DNA of 64,000 bases. Origin: Bianquea renquensis (GTDB taxonomy: Bacteria; Bacillota; Clostridia; Lachnospirales; Bianqueaceae). How positions within the stretch are numbered: the first letter of the stretch is position 1; the number at the start of each line of letters is the position of its first letter. Shown here piece after piece: positions 51,615 through 60,797 of the stretch. The DNA is taken from NCBI RefSeq assembly GCF_014384895.1, contig NZ_JACRSQ010000003.1, forward strand, positions 124,001-188,000, in the 5' to 3' direction. The notes below the pieces were generated by a model. That model was not told the DNA's origin. It did not search any database and saw only the letters and a list, made by a program, of their open reading frames with translations. The position numbers and the translations under genes were made by a program.

Positions 51615-52034
51615 TTATACGCCTTTATACGTATGCACATGTAAGCGGGTCAGCGCCCTCTGCATTGCGAGCTGGGCGCGTTTGATATCCAGCCCGTCCC
51701 CACTGTTGTCCAGACGCTTCTGTGCGCGCTCTTTCGCCCGCTCCGCCCGCTCCACATCGATTTCCTCAGGCCACTCCGCCGCCTCCGTCAGCAGCGTCAC
51801 TTGATCCGGCAGGATCTCCACAAACCCTTCATGCACGGCAACCACAGCCGTCTTATTCTTATCCTCTGTCAGGATATGAAACGACGATGAGGAGATCAGC
51901 GTCGTCAGCGGGATATGCCCGGGCAACACCCCGAGTTCGCCTTCCACTCCCTGAAAGATGACCATATCCGCCATTCCCTCATAAAATACCCGTTCGGGCG
52001 TGAGAATCCGTAATCGAAACTGTTTGTCCGCCAT
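51615..52034 (-). CDS. atpC: F-type ATP synthase epsilon subunit
   Basis: 139 residues. An N-terminal beta barrel (LRILTPERVFYEG, GELGVLPGHIPLTTLI) and C-terminal two-helix domain (RAERAKERAQKRL, AQLAMQRALTRLHV) are typical. The start is ATG 52034, with GGAGG 5 nt upstream. Last gene of the atp cluster. Confidence 0.96.
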   Translation of the reverse strand: MADKQFRLRILTPERVFYEGMADMVIFQGVEGELGVLPGHIPLTTLISSSSFHILTEDKNKTAVVAVHEGFVEILPDQVTLLTEAAEWPEEIDVERAERAKERAQKRLDNSGDGLDIKRAQLAMQRALTRLHVHTYKGV

Positions 52035-52099
52035 CCTTACCTCCACGATCCGCCTTCGCGGCATAAATTGAGCAAAGATTGGGCCTCAGCACAAGACAT

Positions 52100-53524
52100 T
52101 TATCCCTCTTGTTGTCTGTCCGCCGCTTTCTTCACCACGTCATCGATGGTTCCCGCCATCAGGAATGCACTCTCCGGCACTTCGTCGTACTTGCCATCCA
52201 AAATTTCCCGGAAGCCTCGAATCGTTTCTGTTAGCGGTACGTACGCTCCCTGTAAGCCTGTAAAGTTTTCCGCCACATGGAAAGGCTGAGACAAAAACCG
52301 CTGAACCTTTCGCGCGCGGTTCACCGTAATCTTATCCGCCTCGGACAGCTCATCCATACCCAAAATCGCGATGATATCCTGCAACTCATTGTATCGCTGC
52401 AAAATCGCCTGAACATTCCGGGCCACGGTATAATGTTCCTCGCCGATCACGCGGGGATCCAGAATCCTGGAGGATGACGCCAGTGGGTCCACCGCCGGGT
52501 AAATACCCAGTTCCGATATGGAACGGGAGAGAACCGTCGTGGCGTCCAGATGGGCAAAGGTCGTGGCCGGCGCTGGGTCCGTCAGGTCATCAGCCGGAAC
52601 ATACACGGCCTGGACCGATGTGATAGATCCCTTCTGCGTAGACGTGATCCGTTCCTGCAGCGAGCCGATCTCATTGGCCAGCGTGGGCTGATACCCCACC
52701 GCTGACGGCATACGGCCCAGCAGCGCTGAAACTTCCGATCCCGCCTGGATAAATCGAAAGATATTGTCGATGAACAGAAGGACATCCTGTCCACTCTCAT
52801 CCCGGAAATATTCCGCCATGGTCAGACCTGTCAAACCAACCCTCATTCTGGCTCCAGGTGGCTCGTTCATCTGACCGAAGACGAGCGTCGTCTTATCAAT
52901 GACGCCGGACTCCGTCATCTCATGGTACAGGTCATTGCCCTCCCGGGTCCGCTCGCCCACACCGGTAAATACCGAAAAACCGCCGTGCTCCGTGGCAATA
53001 TTGCGGATGAGTTCCATGATCAGCACGGTCTTGCCTACGCCGGCGCCTCCAAAAAGGCCAATCTTACCGCCTTTCGAGTAGGGGCACAGCAGATCCACCA
53101 CTTTGATTCCCGTCTCCAGTATTTCAAGGTCCGTGGACTGCTCCACAAAGGCTGGCGGTTTTCGGTGAATGGACCATTTCGGCGTATCCGCCGGGACCTC
53201 CTCGCCGTCGATGGGATCACCGGTGACATTGAAGAGCCGTCCCAGGGTATTGACGCCTACAGGGACCGTGATGGGGCCGCCGGTATCGTATGCGTCCATT
53301 CCCCGCGTCAGCCCGTCGGTGGACCCCATGGAAATGCACCGGACAACATCATCCCCCGGATGCTGGGCAACCTCCACCACAAGAGTCTCTCCATTTTCTC
53401 TCGGAATTTCAATGGCGTTATTTAAAGCAGGCAGATCGTCTGAACTAAATTTAATATCCAGTACAGCCCCGATAACCTGCTGAATGATGCCATGCTTTTT
53501 TTCTCTAGCTTCTGAATCGGCCAT
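52100..53524 (-). CDS. atpD: F-type ATP synthase beta subunit
   Basis: 474 residues. Catalytic subunit with P-loop GGAGVGKT, catalytic Glu in GVGERTREGNDLYHEM, Walker B LLFIDNIFRF and the DELSEADK region (DELSD type). The N-terminal IIQQVIGAVLDIKF matches the family. It lies 42 nt after atpG. Confidence 0.98.
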   Translation of the reverse strand: MADSEAREKKHGIIQQVIGAVLDIKFSSDDLPALNNAIEIPRENGETLVVEVAQHPGDDVVRCISMGSTDGLTRGMDAYDTGGPITVPVGVNTLGRLFNVTGDPIDGEEVPADTPKWSIHRKPPAFVEQSTDLEILETGIKVVDLLCPYSKGGKIGLFGGAGVGKTVLIMELIRNIATEHGGFSVFTGVGERTREGNDLYHEMTESGVIDKTTLVFGQMNEPPGARMRVGLTGLTMAEYFRDESGQDVLLFIDNIFRFIQAGSEVSALLGRMPSAVGYQPTLANEIGSLQERITSTQKGSITSVQAVYVPADDLTDPAPATTFAHLDATTVLSRSISELGIYPAVDPLASSSRILDPRVIGEEHYTVARNVQAILQRYNELQDIIAILGMDELSEADKITVNRARKVQRFLSQPFHVAENFTGLQGAYVPLTETIRGFREILDGKYDEVPESAFLMAGTIDDVVKKAADRQQEG

Positions 53525-53566
53525 CTTAACCTCCGTTCTGGCGCTTCAGCGCCGTTTGATTGGTTT

Positions 53567-54448
53567 TTAGCCTTCCAACGCGGAAGCGCCATTGACGATC
53601 TCCGTTATCTCCTGCGTAATGTGGCCCTGCCGGGCTCGATTATACTGCAGTGTGAGTTTATCGCAGATATCCTGTGCGTTTTCCGTTGCAGAATCCATCG
53701 CCGTCATCCTGGCGCCCTGCTCGCTGGCGGACGACTCCACCAAAACTCCATACAGTATGCCGCCCATATACCGCGGTATGATATTGGCCAAAACCGCTTC
53801 CGGTCCAGGCTCAAAATTCATGAGAACATGGGGCATGGTTCCATGCTTGCTCTCCTGCTCATCCTCTCCGCCCATGAAATCTTCCCTTTGCAGCGGAAAT
53901 AATTTCATGAGCGTTGCCGTCTGACTCAGGGTATTCTGAAAGGACGTATAGGCAACATAGATCTCCTTGACGGTTCCGCTTCTATACAGGTCCATCACCG
54001 CGTCCTGAATCTGTCTCACGCCGGAGTACTCCGGCACCTCCGCCGGCGTCTCAAAATGCTGGCCCAACGTAAATCCCCGCCTGGAAAAATACTCGCGTCC
54101 CCGCCGTCCCACGGTCAAGATCAGCGCATCCTCCTTGGAACCCATAGACCTCTCCAGGAGCTTACACACATTGGCGTTGTATCCGCCCGCCAGCCCGCGG
54201 TCCGACGTGATCACCAGATAGGCACTTTTTCCCGACTGGAGCATAGGGCCATTCAAAACGTCGTCCCCTGTCAGAGCCAGAATGGAACACATTGTCTGGT
54301 AAACCGCCTGAAAATATGGCGTATTGGACTGGGCAATGGCTCTGATCTTTTGCAGTTTTGCAGTTGATACCAGCTTCATGGCTCTTGTGATCTGCTGCGT
54401 TCCCTTAATACTTCGAATCCGAAGCTGGATTTCCCGCGTCGTTGCCAT
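53567..54448 (-). CDS. atpG: F-type ATP synthase gamma subunit
   Basis: 293 residues. The rotor shaft subunit has two long terminal helices (REIQLRIRSIKGTQQITRAM; ARMTAMDSATENAQDI ... RQGHITQEITEIVNGASAL) around a Rossmann-like middle (VITSDRGLAGGYNAN). Its start directly adjoins the atpA stop. Confidence 0.97.
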   Translation of the reverse strand: MATTREIQLRIRSIKGTQQITRAMKLVSTAKLQKIRAIAQSNTPYFQAVYQTMCSILALTGDDVLNGPMLQSGKSAYLVITSDRGLAGGYNANVCKLLERSMGSKEDALILTVGRRGREYFSRRGFTLGQHFETPAEVPEYSGVRQIQDAVMDLYRSGTVKEIYVAYTSFQNTLSQTATLMKLFPLQREDFMGGEDEQESKHGTMPHVLMNFEPGPEAVLANIIPRYMGGILYGVLVESSASEQGARMTAMDSATENAQDICDKLTLQYNRARQGHITQEITEIVNGASALEG

Positions 54449-55966
54449 CTATTCCACCACCCCGGTAAAATCCTGCTTAAAACGCTTGATCGCTTCCTTC
54501 AGCCGGGTCTCCATCTCCGGAGTCAAAACCTGATCCTGATCAATGGAGGCAGGAACTTCTGGGTGATGCTCTTCCATATACTGCAGGAAGGCATCCTCAA
54601 ATTCCAGGATTCGTTCAAGGGGAATATCCATCAGATACCGGTTGGTCACCACATACAGAATGAGAACCTGATGTGCTACCGGCATGGGCTTGTACTGCGG
54701 CTGCTTGAGAATCTCCACGATTCGCTTTCCGTGCTCCAGCCTGGCCAGCGTATCCTTATCCAATTCTGAACCAAACTGGGAAAAGGATTCCAACTCCCGA
54801 TACTGGGCCAATTCCACCCGCAGAGGGCCTGCTGTCTTTTTCATCGCCTTGATCTGGGCAGCCCCGCCGACGCGGGAAACCGACAGCCCTGGATTGATGG
54901 CCGGACGGACGCCCTGATTGAACAGCTGTGTTTCCAGATAGATCTGTCCATCGGTAATGGAAATCACGTTGGTGGGAATATAGGCGGAAACATCGCCGGC
55001 TTGGGTCTCGATGATCGGCAGAGCCGTCAAGGAACCACCACCCAATTCATCCGACAGCTTGGATGCCCGCTCCAGCAGTCGAGAGTGCAGATAAAATACA
55101 TCCCCAGGATACGCTTCACGGCCCGGTGGACGGCGAAGAAGCAGGGACATGGCGCGGTATGCCACCGCGTGCTTCGACAGATCATCGTACACGATGAGTA
55201 CGTCCTTGCCGTTCTCCATCCACTCCTCTCCCATGGCGCAGCCAGCGTAGGGTGCGATATACTGCAAGGGCGCCAGTTCGCTGGCCGTGGCGGAAACCAC
55301 CGTCGTATAATCCATGGCCCCATGTTCATCCAGGTTCTTCACCAGCTGCGCGACGGTAGAAGCCTTCTGCCCGATGGCCACATAGATGCACAGTACATCC
55401 TTGCCCCGCTGGTTGATGATCGTGTCCACGGCGATCGCTGTCTTTCCCGTCTGCCGGTCTCCAATGATCAATTCCCGCTGTCCTCTTCCGATGGGCACCA
55501 TGGAGTCAATGGCCTTTAGCCCCGTCTGCAGTGGCGTGTCCACCGATTTTCTTTCCAATACTCCGTGGGCGACCCGCTCCACAGGCCGTGTCCGATCTGT
55601 CCGAATCGGTCCCTTCCCGTCGATGGGCTGCCCTAGCGCGTTGACTACACGGCCAATCATGGCGTCACCCACGGGGACTTCCGCCACGCGGCCCGTGCGC
55701 TTCACCGTGTCCCCCTCTTTAATATGGCTATCATCGCCTAAGAGCACGGCTCCCACATTGTCTTCCTCTAAATTTAAAACCATTCCCATAACGGATCCGG
55801 GAAATTCCAAAAGTTCACCGGCCATGGCATGTTCCAGCCCATAAATGCGGGCAATTCCATCACCGACCTCCAGAATCGTACCGACCTCATCCATGGAAAC
55901 GGCGTTCTCGTACCCTTCGATCTCCTGCCGAATGATGGCGCTGATCTCTTCCGGTCGCAAACTCAT
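54449..55966 (-). CDS. atpA: F-type ATP synthase alpha subunit
   Basis: 505 residues. P-loop GDRQTGKT, YVAIGQKASTVAQLV, LIVYDDLSKHAVAYR and VSRVGGAAQ are all present. The start is ATG 55966 (MSLRPEEISAIIRQ), the usual N-terminus; the longer frame reads through the delta gene end. The ribosome site is weak (GGCGG), and translational coupling to atpH is likely. Confidence 0.97.
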   Translation of the reverse strand: MSLRPEEISAIIRQEIEGYENAVSMDEVGTILEVGDGIARIYGLEHAMAGELLEFPGSVMGMVLNLEEDNVGAVLLGDDSHIKEGDTVKRTGRVAEVPVGDAMIGRVVNALGQPIDGKGPIRTDRTRPVERVAHGVLERKSVDTPLQTGLKAIDSMVPIGRGQRELIIGDRQTGKTAIAVDTIINQRGKDVLCIYVAIGQKASTVAQLVKNLDEHGAMDYTTVVSATASELAPLQYIAPYAGCAMGEEWMENGKDVLIVYDDLSKHAVAYRAMSLLLRRPPGREAYPGDVFYLHSRLLERASKLSDELGGGSLTALPIIETQAGDVSAYIPTNVISITDGQIYLETQLFNQGVRPAINPGLSVSRVGGAAQIKAMKKTAGPLRVELAQYRELESFSQFGSELDKDTLARLEHGKRIVEILKQPQYKPMPVAHQVLILYVVTNRYLMDIPLERILEFEDAFLQYMEEHHPEVPASIDQDQVLTPEMETRLKEAIKRFKQDFTGVVE

Positions 55967-55973
55967 ACGTTGA

Positions 55974-56555
55974 TTACACCGCCTTCTCTTCACCGCGAAG
56001 CTGCAAGTCCATAAGCTCACGAGTAAGCCTATCGAGCCTCGTGCGGATAGAATTGTCAAATACTGTATCCCCAACCCGAATGACCAACCCGCCGATCAAG
56101 GCGCCGTCAACCTCCACGCTGAGAGATACCTTTTTATGAAGCGATTGGCAAAGGGCCTCCTGAATTCTTTGCTCCTCGTCCTCCGAGAGCGCCGCCGCTG
56201 TACGGACATGCGCCTGCACTTCCCTGCGGAACTCCATCACCAGCCGGCCATACTCCTCCAAGACTGGCATTAAAGCGCTGATCCGCCCTTTTCGAATCAA
56301 GATGGCCAGCAGTCCCCGCATTCCCACGGAGAGGCTGGCCTCCCTCTGATCTCTGGGGCCGAAGATGGTCTCGATGCTCTCCACCTTTGCCTCAGCCGTG
56401 ATCTCAGGGAGCTCCAGATACCTTGCAAACCCGGGATTTTGCTGAAATACATCCCGCAGATACGCCGCATCCACCTGTATTTCATCTATCACACCGTGGG
56501 AGGAGGCATACTCGAACAGCGCCTTGCCATATCGCTTTGCAACTAATTCTGCCAA
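55974..56555 (-). CDS. atpH: F-type ATP synthase delta subunit
   Basis: 193 residues. N-terminal helical bundle (AKRYGKALFEYASSHG) and C-terminal strand pattern (VSLSVEVDGALIGGLVIRVGD) of OSCP/delta. It is the stator link between F1 and subunit b. It overlaps atpF by 13 nt. Confidence 0.96.
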   Translation of the reverse strand: MAELVAKRYGKALFEYASSHGVIDEIQVDAAYLRDVFQQNPGFARYLELPEITAEAKVESIETIFGPRDQREASLSVGMRGLLAILIRKGRISALMPVLEEYGRLVMEFRREVQAHVRTAAALSEDEEQRIQEALCQSLHKKVSLSVEVDGALIGGLVIRVGDTVFDNSIRTRLDRLTRELMDLQLRGEEKAV

Positions 56556-57082
56556 TTTGCATCCTCCATTTCCGCAATGGCGTCCTCTACCAACTGTTTT
56601 TGATCGGAATCGCTGATGCTTTCGCGGACAAATTTCTCCGCAATGGCTGCCGCCAGGCTGACCGTCTCCCTCTTTAAAAGATCCCTTGCCTTATCCTGCT
56701 CCAGCGCCACTTCCCGCGAAGCCCGCTCCCGGATCCTCGCAGCCTCCTGCCTGGCATCCTCTAAGATGGCCCGTTCTTTTTCCTGCGCTGTCTTATATGC
56801 GTCTTGTATAATCTGATCCCTCTCCGTCATGGCGGCGGCTAGCTTTTGATCATACTCAGCCTTAAGCTCCTGCGCCTGCTGCTGCTTCTGCTGCGCGTCG
56901 TCAATGGAGGACTGAACCATCTCCTTGCGCTTGTCAAGAATCTTCTGCACCGGTTTGAACAGAAGCTTCCCCAGAATAAAAAACAGCACCAAAACCAAAA
57001 GCGCGTGAAAGACCAACTGTAGCGGCATGCTTGAAAAATCAATGACATAGCTCTCTTCTGAAAGGAGCATCATATGGAACAT
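56543..57082 (-). CDS. atpF: F-type ATP synthase b subunit
   Basis: 179 residues. A short N-terminal stretch and one membrane helix (about 21-41) are followed by a long charged coiled coil rich in Gln, Lys and Glu. It forms the peripheral stalk. GGAGG precedes ATG 57082. Confidence 0.96.
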   Translation of the reverse strand: MFHMMLLSEESYVIDFSSMPLQLVFHALLVLVLFFILGKLLFKPVQKILDKRKEMVQSSIDDAQQKQQQAQELKAEYDQKLAAAMTERDQIIQDAYKTAQEKERAILEDARQEAARIRERASREVALEQDKARDLLKRETVSLAAAIAEKFVRESISDSDQKQLVEDAIAEMEDANWQN

Positions 57083-57115
57083 AGAGATATCCTCCCTGTG
57101 ACCTACAAAGAGGCC

Positions 57116-57409
57116 TTATTGTCCAATAATCCGCAGATACCGGCTGATAAGCGGGTTTGCGAAGATCAACATGATGGCGATAAACAGACCGTAGATACCC
57201 GTGGTCTCCGCAACGGCACAGCCCATCAACATCGTTCTCACAATGTCGGACTGCGCTCCTGGCTGGCGTCCAACGGCCTCTGCTCCCTTGCCAGCTGCAA
57301 ATCCCTGTCCAATACCAGGCCCAATACCAGCGATCATGGCCAAACCGGCACCGATGGCCGAACATGCTAAGATTAACGCGCTTCCCTGTTCCATACTATA
57401 ATTTGACAT
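57116..57409 (-). CDS. atpE: F-type ATP synthase c subunit with sodium-binding signature
   Basis: 97 residues, two membrane helices joined by a polar loop (GRQPGA). The ion site reads P31-x3-Q35 in helix 1 and V66-A67-E68-T69-T70 with Y73 in helix 2. This reproduces the Na+-ligand set known from Ilyobacter tartaricus (Gln32, Val63, Glu65, Ser66, Thr67, Tyr70), with Thr for Ser. A sodium-driven ring is therefore likely. GGAGG lies before ATG 57409. Confidence 0.97.
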   Translation of the reverse strand: MSNYSMEQGSALILACSAIGAGLAMIAGIGPGIGQGFAAGKGAEAVGRQPGAQSDIVRTMLMGCAVAETTGIYGLFIAIMLIFANPLISRYLRIIGQ

Positions 57410-57443
57410 TGCAATATCCTCCTTTAGGTTTGTCTTTTGATCC

Positions 57444-58202
57444 TTATTCCATCGCGCCGCTCACATAGATCATACTGAGCATGACGAAGATGAAGCTCTG
57501 TAAAACTCCGGCAAACACATCGAAATAGAAGTGCAGGGCCGGTGATATAATATAGGCCAGCATGGGAAGCATCCCATAGTAGAGCGCCATAATTATGGTT
57601 CCCGCCAGGACGTTCCCCATAAGCCGGAAACTCAGCGAGATGGGATTGGCAACCTCCCCGATAAGGTTGATGGGCGTCAAAAGAGTGACCGGCTCAGTAA
57701 AGCCCTTCAGCCACCCCTTCAACCCCTTGGCCTTCAGCCCGAAGCCCTGTGTCATAAAGAACGTAATTAAAGCTAGGCTCAATGTAACCGCTAGATCCGC
57801 TGTTGGCGGGCGCATAAATTCGATCCAGACCTTCGATTCCGCCGGGCTGATCCGAAACCAGACGAACAGGCCGGATAAGTTGCACAGCAGAATGTAGAGA
57901 AACATACTTCCGTAGAAAGCAGAAAATTTATGTCCCACGGGCCCCATGGTTCCCACGGCAAAATTGTCCAACGCACTGACCGCATACTCCAAAAGATTTT
58001 GTATCCCCTTCGGTTTTGCCATAGGGTCAACTCTGCGGAGCTTTCGATTGAGGATCACCGCTGCGATGATGAGAAAGGCGGCAATCCAGCAGGCATACCA
58101 CAGAGAGTCTGTAAATCGAAACTCCAGGCCGAAGATCCGCATCGTCTTTATGACATGAATATTAAAATCCACCTCTTCCGAAGACAATAGCAAGTAATTC
58201 AT
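57444..58202 (-). CDS. atpB: F-type ATP synthase a subunit
   Basis: 252 residues with five to six membrane helices. The essential stator Arg is in ISLSFRLMGNVLAG. It forms the two half channels for the coupling ion. The ATG overlaps the atpI stop by 4 nt. Confidence 0.97.
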   Translation of the reverse strand: MNYLLLSSEEVDFNIHVIKTMRIFGLEFRFTDSLWYACWIAAFLIIAAVILNRKLRRVDPMAKPKGIQNLLEYAVSALDNFAVGTMGPVGHKFSAFYGSMFLYILLCNLSGLFVWFRISPAESKVWIEFMRPPTADLAVTLSLALITFFMTQGFGLKAKGLKGWLKGFTEPVTLLTPINLIGEVANPISLSFRLMGNVLAGTIIMALYYGMLPMLAYIISPALHFYFDVFAGVLQSFIFVMLSMIYVSGAME

Positions 58203-58849
58203 CGTGATCTCACCTCCTCATCCTCCTGGGGCTTATCTTTCTCCGCTCCAGACAGTATCTCTTGATACTCTTCATCAAAAAAAGAAAGTTGTTGTCCCTC
58301 ATCCTGGCGCTGGTCCTGTGCGCTTGCCTCAACCGGCAAAGGCGTCCTGTCCAGCTTCTTGCGCTTTTTCTCTCTCTTGCGCGCCTTTAAATTGTACGTC
58401 TGCCAGCGATCCCACTGTTCAACGGTTTCATCCTCTTCATCCACCCACTCGTTAAACTCCACGCTTCCATCCCTCGGCGTTCGCTTATCCAACAGCGTTT
58501 GCGCATAGGTCGCCACCTTCAGGGAAAGCATGGCCAGCGCCGTGGCAAGGACATCGATGGACGGTTCCAGCGCCGCCACAATCAGTACGGCTGCACTCAT
58601 AAGATATCGGATGAAATATTGGGCTGACATATATCCCGACGCCCTTCCCGACGGTTTGCTCACCGCCTTTTTCACCGCGATCTCCATCATCTTAAGGCGG
58701 AGGATTGTAAAGAGGCCGCCAAAAAGCACCCCTTTCCCCCATGCCAACGGATCCGCAAAGATGCAACCCACGCCAAACAGGAGCAAACAGAAGGCCGCGA
58801 TTTTCCAGCTGAGCTGTAAAAAAAGTGATGGTGTTTTTGTGTCATTCAT
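58199..58849 (-). CDS. atpI: AtpI-like membrane protein
   Basis: 216 residues. Four hydrophobic segments lie in the first 130 residues (for example KIAAFCLLLFGVGCIFA, KGVLFGGLFTILRL, SAAVLIVAAL). A long charged cytoplasmic tail rich in Lys, Arg, Glu and Asp follows, unusual in length for AtpI. Position before atpB supports a c-ring assembly or ion-handling role. The start is ATG 58849; it overlaps atpZ by 8 nt. Confidence 0.8.
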   Translation of the reverse strand: MNDTKTPSLFLQLSWKIAAFCLLLFGVGCIFADPLAWGKGVLFGGLFTILRLKMMEIAVKKAVSKPSGRASGYMSAQYFIRYLMSAAVLIVAALEPSIDVLATALAMLSLKVATYAQTLLDKRTPRDGSVEFNEWVDEEDETVEQWDRWQTYNLKARKREKKRKKLDRTPLPVEASAQDQRQDEGQQLSFFDEEYQEILSGAEKDKPQEDEEVRSR

Positions 58850-59120
58850 TGTGACCTGAGTCCTTTCCGGTCTCCTTCTTCGGCCCCCCATCCGACACTC
58901 GACGCTTCGATGATGAGGCCGCCTGCTTCATGGCCCAAACGTATAGATTTCGAAATGCCGCCGCAACTCCCACCACTGCACCAACAATGATCCAAAGCGG
59001 CTGCGTTTGAAACCGCTGGTCCAGCCATGCGCCTCCCAGCATTCCAATCAGAATCGGAATCAGCATGACAAGGCCCAGATGTCCGATCTGTGATAATCCC
59101 TTCAGCACCCGATGATCCAG
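58842..59120 (-). CDS. atpZ: AtpZ-like small membrane protein, probable CTG start
   Basis: About 92 residues with two membrane helices (HLGLVMLIPILIGMLGGAWLD and LWIIVGAVVGVAAAFRNLYV), the AtpZ pattern. The promoter at 59174-59202 puts the transcript start near 59167, so the TTG at 59159 would have no room for a ribosome site. CTG 59120 stands 7 nt after GGGAGGG and gives the usual N-terminus (DHRVLKGLSQIG). I therefore prefer this rare start. It is the first gene of the atp operon. Confidence 0.85.
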   Translation of the reverse strand: MDHRVLKGLSQIGHLGLVMLIPILIGMLGGAWLDQRFQTQPLWIIVGAVVGVAAAFRNLYVWAMKQAASSSKRRVSDGGPKKETGKDSGHNE

Positions 59121-59173
59121 CTCGAATCCCTCCCGACAGTCTCCATGATTCCGAGTCAAATGCCATATCTTTT

Positions 59174-59202
59174 ATTAAACCATAAAAGGAGTCGTTTGAC
59201 AA
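59174..59202 (-). promoter_or_regulatory. Promoter of the atp operon
   Basis: TTGTCA (59197-59202), 17-nt spacer, TTTAAT (59174-59179) on the minus strand. It sits directly after the stop codon of the GH13 gene. Confidence 0.75.
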
Positions 59203-59203
59203 G

Positions 59204-60532
59204 CTATTGCTCATCATTTTTATCAAAAATCTTCCAGTACCGTATGCTGTAAGGCGCTAGCTCACTGCCTCCGCCGAAGTCATGTACCGCATCGGTCAAA
59301 ATATCCACCGCCCTTCCCGCCCTCGCGTCAAAATGGGCCTGGTAGGCTGTCGGCGCAGCGTTGACGGCGACTATGATTCGTTCTCGGTCGAACTCGCGCT
59401 GAAAGATCAGCTGCTCATTGGTCAGAAGCAACTTGGTGAAATCCCCGTAGCACAAGGCCCGACTGCCCCGGTGCGCTTTGGCATAGGCGCCAATGCGCTC
59501 CGTGAGATCCGTTTCAAGTGCCTCCTCAAAAGATGGCCGAAGCGCTGCGTCGGAGTGGCCTTGCTTCTCCCCTACCGCTCCCCACTCACTGCCATAATAC
59601 ACGCAAGGGATTCCCGGCATGGAGAAAAGAAGCCCATAAATCAGCGGAAGATGCTCTTTTTGCCTTAATATGGACGCAATCCTCGACACATCATGATTGT
59701 CCACAAAATTGAAAAGATGCTTTCCTTTATATAGTGTCCAATTCTCAGGGCCGAACTGTCGAAGCAATGAATGTGCAATCTCAAACAGATTCATACTGTT
59801 AAAGCTGGAATATAGGCCTTTATAGCACTCATAGTTGGTTACACTGTGGAGCATCTCATCATTGACCAGCTGATTATAGTCCCCGTGCAGCATCTCCCCG
59901 ACGAGAAAGAAGTCCCCTTTTTGCTCATCACAAAACTTCCGAAGCCGCTTGATAAAGTCTCGATCCAGACTGTATGCCACGTCCAGCCGAAGGCCGTCAA
60001 TGTGGAATTCCTGAATCCACCGCCCCACTGCCTCCAGGATGTGATGGATGACCGCCTCATTGCGCAGGTTCAACTTAACCAGCTCAAAATGGCCTTCCCA
60101 GCCCTCATACCAGAGTCCATCATTGTATCCGTTGTTGCCATGAAAATCGATACAAAACCAGTCTCTATACGCGGACTTCTCTCGGTTGCGCAGGACATCC
60201 TGAAATGCCCAAAATCCACGGCCCACATGGTTGAACACACCGTCCAGCACAATCCGAATGCCGCTCTCGTGAAGCTTCTGACAAACGACTGCAAAATCTT
60301 CATTGGTCCCCAGCCTGACATCAAGCCGGCCATAATCCCTTGTATCGTACCCATGGGAATCCGATTCCCATACCGGCGAAAAATAAATGGCGTTGGCCCC
60401 TAGCCGCTGGATATGAGGAATCCAATCCAGCACCTTGAGAATCCTTGGCGAGAGAGTCGAATCGTTTACAGGCGGTGCGCCGCAAAATCCCAGGGGATAG
60501 ATCTGATAAAAAACACTTTCAAAAGCCCACAA
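59204..60532 (-). CDS. GH13 alpha-amylase-family glycosidase
   Basis: 442 residues, cytoplasmic. Four GH13 regions are complete: DGVFNH, the nucleophile Asp in GLRLDVAYS, the acid Glu in LVGEML, and FVDNHD. A compact C-terminal beta domain follows. The size and ESVFYQIYPLGFCG start resemble small maltodextrin-acting or neopullulanase-like enzymes; exact specificity is not visible. The start is TTG 60532 with GGAGGG 8 nt upstream. Confidence 0.93.
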   Translation of the reverse strand: MWAFESVFYQIYPLGFCGAPPVNDSTLSPRILKVLDWIPHIQRLGANAIYFSPVWESDSHGYDTRDYGRLDVRLGTNEDFAVVCQKLHESGIRIVLDGVFNHVGRGFWAFQDVLRNREKSAYRDWFCIDFHGNNGYNDGLWYEGWEGHFELVKLNLRNEAVIHHILEAVGRWIQEFHIDGLRLDVAYSLDRDFIKRLRKFCDEQKGDFFLVGEMLHGDYNQLVNDEMLHSVTNYECYKGLYSSFNSMNLFEIAHSLLRQFGPENWTLYKGKHLFNFVDNHDVSRIASILRQKEHLPLIYGLLFSMPGIPCVYYGSEWGAVGEKQGHSDAALRPSFEEALETDLTERIGAYAKAHRGSRALCYGDFTKLLLTNEQLIFQREFDRERIIVAVNAAPTAYQAHFDARAGRAVDILTDAVHDFGGGSELAPYSIRYWKIFDKNDEQ

Positions 60533-60581
60533 TCTTGATGCCCTCCATTTCGTAAAACCAAATCGCTAACACGACACGATC

Positions 60582-60610
60582 AGTATACCACAATTGCGTT
60601 CCCATGTCTC
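60582..60610 (-). promoter_or_regulatory. Promoter of the GH13 gene
   Basis: TATACT with TGG extension (60582-60587) and a poor -35, GAGACA (60605-60610), 17 nt apart, on the minus strand. Confidence 0.55.
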
Positions 60611-60684
60611 TAGACAAATACTGGTCTGTGTTGAAAACCATGCTAGTAGTATGGCAGTCCATACCTCTCTATATGCCTATTTGC

Positions 60685-60722
60685 GCAAAAAACCGCAAGC
60701 CTTTGCCTGTGGCCGCGGTTTT
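60685..60722 (-). terminator. Terminator of feoAB
   Basis: AAAACCGC / GCGGTTTT stem followed by TTTT on the minus strand, about 75 nt after the feoB stop. The rest of the 265-nt gap holds only the GH13 promoter. Confidence 0.7.
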
Positions 60723-60797
60723 GTACCATTGGTCTGCCCTAAAATTGTACCGGTGCGTATCACGCCCCTTGCTGTTGACCTTGCTTCAAGCGGATCT

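Noticed and set aside
58846..59226. 126-codon minus-strand frame over the start of atpZ
   Set aside because: It overlaps atpZ in another frame, lacks membrane segments and family features, and starts upstream of the atp promoter.
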